Shown piece after piece: positions 62,110 to 64,000 of a DNA stretch of 64,000 nt. The stretch is from CAVYXF01 sp963772335 (GTDB lineage Bacteria; Pseudomonadota; Alphaproteobacteria; Rhizobiales; Rhodomicrobiaceae). The stretch covers positions 496,001-560,000 of the forward strand of contig CAVYXF010000003.1 of NCBI GenBank assembly GCA_963772335.1. The letters run 5' to 3'. The notes under the pieces were generated by a model. It did no database searches, was not told where the DNA came from, and saw only the letters and a list, made by a program, of their open reading frames with translations. Made by a program: the position numbers and the translations under genes. The stretch's first letter is position 1. Each line of letters begins with the position of its first letter.

Positions 62110-63344
62110 AGCGCATGCGCCCTGATCAGCGGCAGGGTAAAGCGAAACACTGCTCCGCCTGTGAGCTGGTTTTCTGCCCAGATCTTCCCGCCATAGGTCT
62201 CTTTAATCGTGCGCGCGATCGACAATCCAAGGCCGGTGCCCTGTTTCTTGGTCGCGTAGAACGTATCAAAGATCTTGGTGAGCTTCTCGGTTGGAATCCC
62301 GGTGCCGGAATCACTTATCGAAACATCCACCTGCGACTGCCCGCTTAACGACGTTTCATTGGTCAACCGGCGCGCGCCCGGAAGCGCTTCGGCGATCGCA
62401 TCCATGCCGTTCGTCGCCAGATTCCATATCACCTGCTGCAGGTGAACCTTGTCGGCCCGCACTGGCAATGACTGGCCTATACTACCTGCGCTGAGGGCGA
62501 CGTTCTGCTTCCTCGCCTCGGCGGAAAGAATATGCAAGGCATCCGCAATCGCAACATTGAGATCGAAGGCCTGCAGCTCGACATCCTCTGGGCCCTTCAA
62601 CAGTTTAGGCAGATGATGGATGATGTCCGCTGCGCGCTGATCGGCTTGCCGAATGTCGGTGAGGATCGCCTTCACCTTATTTATGTATGGCGGGTTCATC
62701 GCTACAAGGAGCTCGGCCGCTTCGGCATTGCTCATGATCGCAGCCAGCGGCTGGTTGAGCTCGTGGGCGATAGACGCCGACAGCGCACCGGCAGCCGCTG
62801 TCCGGCTCAAATGCATAACTTCCAGTAGCCGGCGGCGGGATGCCAGCTCCGCGGCATACCGTCGATGACGCTCAACCAGTAGGACCGCGATCATTGCGGC
62901 CTGCAGCAAAAGCACCATGCCGGCGCTCGTCAATTGCCAGCGATATTGTTCCCAGATGGTTGGAGACTTGACGCGGATCTCGCTTGCTGTCGGCAGCCTG
63001 CTCTCACTGATGTTCCATCTGTTCAACTCGCGCCAAGGGAACACCGGCTTCCTGAAATCGTCTCTTGCTAAAGGTGATACGTCGGTTTGACTAATGGTCA
63101 GGATCGAAGGCGCCGTTGTCTGCGCGCATGCAAGGGGCGCCGTTCCGAGACCGGCGATCAGGAGCAGGCTCGTTCGGGATAGAGATCTTCTGATGTTGGC
63201 GCACCGACCAGGAGCGGCATTTAAGGCGCAAGAACGAACGCCGTAGAAATGCAATTGGCGAGCTTGCCAGCCCTCGGCCGCATGAGTGCGGAACGTAGCC
63301 CGTAGGAGGTCTCTTCCCAACCAAGCAAAACGAAACCAGCTCAT
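62106..63344 (-). CDS. sensor histidine kinase lacking the periplasmic sensor domain
   Basis: The ATG at 63344 gives 412 aa, but the start is uncertain because a signal-like stretch (SLLLIAGLGTAPLACAQ) lies about 60 residues in. A short linker FPWRELNRWNISESRLPTAS matches the juxtamembrane linker of the kinase at 58346. Then come a membrane helix, HisKA with His194 (SIAHELNQPLAAI) and the ATPase domain (SDSGTGIP, GTGLGLSIARTI). The ABC-type sensor module of its paralogue is absent. Confidence 0.85.
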   Translation of the reverse strand: MSWFRFAWLGRDLLRATFRTHAAEGWQARQLHFYGVRSCALNAAPGRCANIRRSLSRTSLLLIAGLGTAPLACAQTTAPSILTISQTDVSPLARDDFRKPVFPWRELNRWNISESRLPTASEIRVKSPTIWEQYRWQLTSAGMVLLLQAAMIAVLLVERHRRYAAELASRRRLLEVMHLSRTAAAGALSASIAHELNQPLAAIMSNAEAAELLVAMNPPYINKVKAILTDIRQADQRAADIIHHLPKLLKGPEDVELQAFDLNVAIADALHILSAEARKQNVALSAGSIGQSLPVRADKVHLQQVIWNLATNGMDAIAEALPGARRLTNETSLSGQSQVDVSISDSGTGIPTEKLTKIFDTFYATKKQGTGLGLSIARTIKETYGGKIWAENQLTGGAVFRFTLPLIRAHAL

Positions 63345-63476
63345 CTTGGACCCGCCCAATCTCCAACTGCCCGGAAGACGGCAAAGAAGGCTAGAAGAAT
63401 GATAACAGATGTAAGAGATATGCGAGAGAAAATCGAGGCTGCCACGCCCAACGACGCGTAGCTATGACGAGTTCTC

Positions 63477-63758
63477 TTAAGAGACGGTCGGCCTTCTCAA
63501 AGGGTTAATCTTTTTTTGTCGCGTATCACAATGCTGCGGATTTGAGATCCTGCAGATTTTTCGGACGGGAGTTTCGCCGAAGCCGATATGGACCAGGAGC
63601 TGCGGCCGCAGGCTGTTGTCTGGCACGACATAGGTCTTCACTGGGCTGGCGCGCCGTTCCGATAGATCTGGAGTGTAGTTAGGCTGGCCGCTCGCATTTC
63701 GGTCCGGCTGCAAAGGGCTTGCCTTCTCGATATTGATAAAAGCGAGCAGGCCGAACAT
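63477..63758 (-). CDS. possible small ORF, unrecognised
   Basis: A 93-codon frame from ATG 63758 to TAA 63477 reads FGLLAFINIEKASPLQPDRN and PVKTYVVPDNSLRPQLLVHI. It looks protein-like but I recognise no family, and it may be a remnant next to the regulator fragment. The rest of the gap 63345-63794 shows no other gene. Confidence 0.3.
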   Translation of the reverse strand: MFGLLAFINIEKASPLQPDRNASGQPNYTPDLSERRASPVKTYVVPDNSLRPQLLVHIGFGETPVRKICRISNPQHCDTRQKKINPLRRPTVS

Positions 63759-63794
63759 TTCCGGATCAAGCGCCGCATTCGTTCTTCCTGCAGC

Positions 63795-63966
63795 AGCCTG
63801 GAGTTTGTAGGAGAGGCCGGCACCATCGGCTCCATCTTGTCGATCGTGTTTTTGACGGGGCACGGGATGGATCCCAATGAGCGTGCGCGCCATCAAGGCC
63901 GGCGCGGAAGATGTCCTGCCCAAGCCGGTTCCAAGGAAAAGCTATTCGCCGCGACCGTGCGCGCGA
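63795..63966 (+). pseudogene. fragment of a FixJ-like receiver domain, inverted partial duplicate
   Basis: The plus strand reads close to the receiver of the regulator at 61462 (minus strand): CATCGGCTCCATCTTG, GACGGGGCACGG, GCGTGCGCGCCATCAAGG and GAAAAGCTATTCGCCGCGAC. Small indels and a different central triplet shift the frame, so no protein is made. The match fades near 63795 and 63966. Confidence 0.7.
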
Positions 63967-64000
63967 GGAGAGTGTGAGCGGTACCTGAGTAAGTGCGAGA

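Noticed and set aside
1..64000. CRISPR arrays and prophage
   Set aside because: No regularly spaced direct repeats, cas-like genes, integrase or phage structural genes were recognised anywhere in the window.

Overview
The window is GC-rich chromosomal DNA from an alphaproteobacterium, most likely of the order Hyphomicrobiales (Rhizobiales). This rests on gene order (rpsF-rpsR-DUF2232-rplI-dnaB-alr-radA-cvpA-purF; fabD-fabG-acpP-fabF-mltG; rlpA-dac-tmk-holB-metG-tatD-MBL hydrolase), on protein flavour, and on dispersed palindromes of a type common in that order. The genus cannot be fixed from sequence alone. No rRNA, CRISPR array, phage or intact insertion sequence was seen; there is one tRNA-Ser(UGA).

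1-18.7 kb is mostly metabolic and transport genes. It opens with a partial methyltransferase divergent from an HxlR-type regulator. A TAXI-type TRAP transporter follows (binding protein, fused 4TM/12TM permease, DUF1850 partner). Next are a glycogen-debranching-type enzyme, a family-4 glycosyltransferase and an unusual HAD phosphatase fused to a P-loop ATPase. An orphan sugar-type ABC ATPase then leads into sugar-acid catabolism: a xylonate-type dehydratase, a DenD-like dehydrogenase and an SDR. The section closes with a Cys-rich VRR-NUC nuclease-like protein and an MltB-type lytic transglycosylase.

19-28 kb holds a cytoplasmic NAD-dependent formate dehydrogenase operon: an FdsG-FdsB fusion, a small Spy/CpxP-like exported protein and the molybdenum alpha subunit. 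A SoxYZ-like carrier, a small P-loop protein, a DUF1697 protein and MltG follow. 28-43.7 kb is housekeeping: fatty-acid synthesis, ribosomal proteins S6/S18/L9, CFA synthase, DnaB, alanine racemase, RadA, CvpA, PurF and an SDR.

43.7-57.5 kb has a large FAD/Fe-S oxidoreductase, a FixLJ-like two-component pair, a ClpP-like exported protein, and the conserved envelope/replication run rlpA to the MBL hydrolase. 57.9-64 kb holds the tRNA and a rearranged signalling island. The island contains two related histidine kinases, only one of which keeps the ABC-type periplasmic sensor domain, plus a lone receiver, a FixJ-like regulator, a dead transposase and an inverted fragment of the regulator.

Three conserved genes (rplI, tmk and the FAD/Fe-S oxidase) are each broken by what looks like a single-base shift. 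Because tmk is normally essential and the rplI and tmk shifts both lie in T runs, sequencing error is the first explanation to test. The most unusual observations are the HAD-ATPase fusion, the paired CTAG-ended hairpins between fabG and fabD (one supplies the fabD stop codon), and palindromes that start right at stop codons.
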